A stretch of DNA of 5,299 nt from Oscillospiraceae bacterium (GTDB lineage Bacteria > Bacillota_A > Clostridia > Oscillospirales > Ruminococcaceae), in NCBI GenBank assembly GCA_900766795.1, contig CAAFWX010000025.1, forward strand, positions 1 to 5,299, read 5' to 3'. The notes below the pieces were generated by a model. The model had not been told where the DNA came from and did no database searches. It worked only from the letters and a program-made list of their open reading frames with translations. The stretch's first letter is position 1. The number at the start of each line of letters is the position of its first letter. Positions 1 through 2,370 of the stretch are shown here, piece by piece. The position numbers and the translations under genes are program-made.

Positions 1-596
1 AGGCAGTTGGCAAGGTCAACAACATGCGGCTCTTTAGCTGCGTTTTCGATGATAGTAAGACCGTCAGCCTTTACCGCAGCCATGATTCCGTTAATGGTAG
101 CGCCCACAGAGTTCTTGTCAAAGAAAATCTGGCTGCCCGTCAGTCTGTCGGCATGAAGGTTCACCATGCCGCCGTCTATGGTATAATCCGCGCCAAGCTG
201 CACAAAGCACTTGAGGTGCTGGTCAATCGGTCTGTCGCCGAGGTTGCAGCCGCCGGGCATGGAAACATGCGCCTCGTGAAAGCGCCCGAGCAGCGTGCCG
301 AGGAAATAGGTCGTGGCTCTCATGAGCTTCGCCTTTTCATAGGGCACGGGCAGGTTGTTAAGCCCGCGGGTGTCAATCTCAAAGGTGGTTTTGTTAATCA
401 TGCGGATTTTCGCGCCCATCTCTGACATGATTTGCAGGGTGATGGACACATCGCTGATGTTGGGTATATTTTCAATCACACAGGGCTCGTCGCAAAGAAT
501 GGTTGCGGGAAGAATTGCAGCAACTGCGTTTTTCGCGCCGCTGATGGTGACTTCACCGCTAAGCTTTCTTCCGCCCTTAATAACGTATTTTTCCAA
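1..596 (-). CDS. murA: UDP-N-acetylglucosamine 1-carboxyvinyltransferase, N-terminal part (gene runs off the left edge)
   Basis: This enzyme transfers enolpyruvate from phosphoenolpyruvate to UDP-N-acetylglucosamine in the cytoplasm, the first committed step of peptidoglycan synthesis. The reverse strand encodes 198 residues beginning LEKYVIKGGRKLSG. Family hallmarks are clear: SGAKNA with the catalytic-site Lys at residue 22 and Asn at 23, an Arg in KLMRATTYFLG (R93), and the loop MPGGCNLGDRP with the catalytic Cys at residue 117, which is also the residue alkylated by fosfomycin. The usual protein is about 420 residues, so a little under half is present. The start is a TTG at 596-594. It is chosen because AGGGGG lies 10 bases upstream, the KNA motif then falls at residues 22-24 as in E. 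coli MurA, and the next ATG is codon 57. The FLGTLLGRFHEAHV and DRPIDQH wording resembles clostridial MurA paralogs; many Firmicutes carry two copies, and I cannot tell which this is. It is transcribed divergently from dapL. Confidence 0.95.
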   Translation of the reverse strand, partial: MEKYVIKGGRKLSGEVTISGAKNAVAAILPATILCDEPCVIENIPNISDVSITLQIMSEMGAKIRMINKTTFEIDTRGLNNLPVPYEKAKLMRATTYFLGTLLGRFHEAHVSMPGGCNLGDRPIDQHLKCFVQLGADYTIDGGMVNLHADRLTGSQIFFDKNSVGATINGIMAAVKADGLTIIENAAKEPHVVDLANC

Positions 597-606
597 AAGA
601 ACACTT

Positions 607-612
607 CCCCCT
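607..612 (-). promoter_or_regulatory. Ribosome binding site of murA, deciding the TTG start
   Basis: The reverse strand reads AGGGGG 10 bases before the TTG at 596. No ATG or GTG start fits better. The AGG end of this site can pair in a 6-bp hairpin (CCTTGC at 632-627 with GCAAGG at 615-610, reverse-strand order). A second, mutually exclusive 5-bp hairpin (635-631 with 621-617) would leave the site free. Both stems are short, so any regulatory effect is inference. Confidence 0.6.
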
Positions 613-713
613 TGCCCTGCCGCATTGCAAGGCAGTAATATATTTTTAAGTATATATAACACAAAATGTGAAATAAGCACAATATGTAAATGCCGAGGCA
701 CTCATACTTTTGT

Positions 714-722
714 ATTATACCA
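714..722 (-). promoter_or_regulatory. Predicted extended -10 promoter of murA
   Basis: The reverse strand reads TGGTATAAT: a perfect TATAAT box (719-714) preceded by an extended-10 TG (722-721). No good -35 box sits at 17 bases; the position holds TTTCTT in a T-rich tract, which fits an extended -10 promoter. The start of transcription would be near 707, giving a leader of about 110 bases. A weaker TG-T-TATATA candidate lies nearer the gene at about 653-661 on the same strand. Confidence 0.55.
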
Positions 723-918
723 CACTTTGCAAAAAAAAGAAAGTGCTTAGACGAAAAAATCTTCCTTGTTATGGGATTTTGGTAGAATTGACGAATAATA
801 TTAAGCAATGACCGACATTATATGGCAACACCGCATAACCAAAACGGGCATTTTGCCGAAAACGTCCGACTTCTGATTTCTGAAAATATTATTTCCCCGA
901 GAAGAAAGCAATAATCTC

Positions 919-928
919 TGTGCGCACA
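919..928. promoter_or_regulatory. Perfect 10-bp palindrome, possible operator
   Basis: TGTGCGCACA is its own reverse complement and ends 16 bases before the TTGACA box of the dapL promoter. The symmetry and location would suit a dimeric regulator, but a single short palindrome can occur by chance and I do not recognise it as a known operator. Confidence 0.25.
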
Positions 929-944
929 AATTCCGCATAAAGGA

Positions 945-973
945 TTGACAAAACGGAAAAATTATGTTTAAAT
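945..973 (+). promoter_or_regulatory. Predicted housekeeping-sigma promoter of dapL
   Basis: A perfect -35 box TTGACA (945-950) is followed by a 17-base spacer and TTAAAT (968-973, four of six consensus bases). An extended-10 TG (965-966) sits one base upstream. Transcription would start near 980, leaving a leader of about 55 bases before the ATG at 1035. Confidence 0.65.
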
Positions 974-1034
974 ATAAGGTGGAGAAAAAAGGGGGCGCGT
1001 CAATAACAGCCTCCGAAGAAAGGACAAGAAGAAC

Positions 1035-2240
1035 ATGGCAAAATTAAACGAAAATTTCTTCAACCTGAAGAAGAACTACCTCTTTATTGATATCGCAAAA
1101 CGTATCAAGGCTTACAGCGAAGCGCACCCCGATGCAAAGCTTATCCGAATGGGTATCGGCGATGTAACCCGTCCCCTTGCACCCGTTGTCGTTGAGGCGA
1201 TGGAGAAGGCTTGCCGCGAGATGGGCGTTAAGGAAACATTCCGCGGCTACGAGGACAGCGGCGCGGGCTACGACTTCCTGCGCGAAGCCGTTTCGGGCTA
1301 CTACAAGAGCTTCGGCGCGGAGGTTTCCCCCTCGGAAATCAGAATCTCCGACGGCGCAAAGAGCGACTGCGGCAACATTGTCGAGATTTTCGGCGCAGGC
1401 AACACCGTGCTTGTCACCGACCCTGCTTATCCCGTTTACGTTGACTCCAACATCATGAGCGGAAACAGCGTAATCTACGCGGACTCCACCGAGGAGAACG
1501 GTTTTGCGGCAATGCCTGACCCCAACGTAAAGGCTGACCTTATCTACCTTTGCTCGCCCAACAACCCCACAGGCTCCTGCTACACAGCTGAGCAGCTCAA
1601 AGTATGGGTGGACTACGCGCTCAGCAACAACGCCGTTATCATCTATGACGCAGCATACGAGGCTTTCATCACTGACCCCGCTATCCCGAGAAGCATTTTC
1701 TGCATTGAGGGCGCGAAGAAGTGCGCAATCGAAATCTGCTCGCTGTCTAAGACCGCAGGCTTTACGGGTACACGCTGCGGCTATACGGTGGTTCCCGACG
1801 ACCTCATTCAGCAGGACAGCGCAGGCAACGACGTGAAGCTTGCCGACATCTGGGGCAGACGTCAGGGCACAAAGTTCAACGGCGTGTCCTACCCTGTTCA
1901 GCGCGGCGCGGAGGCTGTGTTCACTCCTGAGGGTCAAAAGCAGACAAAGGAAACCATCGCATACTATCAGGAAAACGCAAGGCTTATCGCAAAGACCTGT
2001 GAGGAACTTGGCATAAAGTACACAGGCGGAATCAACTCGCCCTACATCTGGCTCAAGTGCCCCAACAACATGGGTAGCTGGGCCTTCTTTGACTATCTGC
2101 TTAACGAGATTCAGGTTGTCGGCACTCCCGGCGCGGGCTTCGGAAAGAACGGCGACGGCTGGTTCAGACTCACCGCTTTCGGCACACACGAGGCTACCGC
2201 AGAGGCTATGGAGCGCCTTAAGGGTCTTCTCAAAAAGTAA
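1035..2240 (+). CDS. dapL: LL-diaminopimelate aminotransferase
   Basis: This is a PLP-dependent class I/II (fold type I) aminotransferase. It converts tetrahydrodipicolinate plus glutamate directly to LL-diaminopimelate and 2-oxoglutarate, bypassing the succinylase and acetylase branches of lysine and meso-DAP synthesis. The 401 residues match the family length of about 400-410. Hallmarks in order are GIGDVTRPL (residues 40-48), the FRGYEDSGAGYDFLREA region, SDGAKSD (105-111), TDPAYPVYVD, SPNNPTG (174-180), DAAYEAF with PLP-contacting Asp205 and Tyr208, SLSKTAGFTGTRCGY with the PLP Schiff-base Lys239, and WFRLTAFG with the substrate-carboxylate Arg378. The SDGAKSD, DAAYEAFITDP and SKTAGFTGTR wording separates DapL from aspartate aminotransferases. 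The ATG has AAAGGA at 1019-1024 as its ribosome binding site. A promoter lies upstream and a terminator directly downstream, so it is probably monocistronic. It diverges from murA, another peptidoglycan-precursor gene. The product is inferred to serve wall and lysine synthesis in the cytoplasm. Confidence 0.96.
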   Translation: MAKLNENFFNLKKNYLFIDIAKRIKAYSEAHPDAKLIRMGIGDVTRPLAPVVVEAMEKACREMGVKETFRGYEDSGAGYDFLREAVSGYYKSFGAEVSPSEIRISDGAKSDCGNIVEIFGAGNTVLVTDPAYPVYVDSNIMSGNSVIYADSTEENGFAAMPDPNVKADLIYLCSPNNPTGSCYTAEQLKVWVDYALSNNAVIIYDAAYEAFITDPAIPRSIFCIEGAKKCAIEICSLSKTAGFTGTRCGYTVVPDDLIQQDSAGNDVKLADIWGRRQGTKFNGVSYPVQRGAEAVFTPEGQKQTKETIAYYQENARLIAKTCEELGIKYTGGINSPYIWLKCPNNMGSWAFFDYLLNEIQVVGTPGAGFGKNGDGWFRLTAFGTHEATAEAMERLKGLLKK

Positions 2241-2253
2241 TCTAATAATCAGC

Positions 2254-2283
2254 AATGCCGCCGCGATTAGCGACGGCATTTTT
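2254..2283 (+). terminator. Rho-independent terminator of dapL
   Basis: AATGCCG (2254-2260) pairs with CGGCATT (2274-2280). After one mismatch, CGC pairs with GCG around a GATTA loop. The stem is followed by a run of five T (2279-2283). It begins 13 bases after the dapL stop codon. Confidence 0.85.
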
Positions 2284-2294
2284 CTGTTCATGTC

Positions 2295-2324
2295 AAAAAC
2301 GGGCGAACCTATGTTCGCCCGTTT
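2295..2324 (-). terminator. Rho-independent terminator of the surface-protein gene
   Basis: A perfect 12-bp stem, AAACGGGCGAAC (2297-2308) with GTTCGCCCGTTT (2313-2324), closes a 4-base loop. Read leftward, the stem ends in GTTTTT (five T), about 47 bases after the stop codon of the minus-strand gene. Read rightward, only GTTTCATTATT follows, so it works best for the minus strand but may also act as a back-up for dapL. Confidence 0.85.
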
Positions 2325-2370
2325 CATTATTGTGCCTGAATAATCAGAGCAGGTCAGGATAGCCGCCGTG

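Larger units (their letters stand above)
597..1034. other. Divergent intergenic region between murA and dapL
   Basis: This 438-base stretch has no convincing protein gene. It holds the AT-rich murA leader and promoter on the left, and the dapL promoter and short leader on the right. The central part, about 740-918, shows no clear coding or RNA structure. No lysine riboswitch or T-box is likely for dapL, because the predicted leader is only about 55 bases. Short open frames here are not supported by ribosome binding sites or recognisable protein sequence. Confidence 0.7.

Noticed and set aside
24..425. A 133-codon plus-strand open frame opposite murA
   Set aside because: The minus strand encodes clear MurA motifs through the same bases, and this frame has no recognisable protein or ribosome binding site.
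476..808. A 110-codon minus-strand frame covering the murA start and promoter
   Set aside because: It overlaps the first 40 codons of murA in another frame and the intergenic AT-rich region, and its sequence reads like translated noncoding DNA.
974..1034. A riboswitch (for example lysine) in the dapL leader
   Set aside because: Only about 55 bases separate the predicted transcription start from the ATG, too short for a lysine aptamer, and no terminator or antiterminator hairpin is visible.
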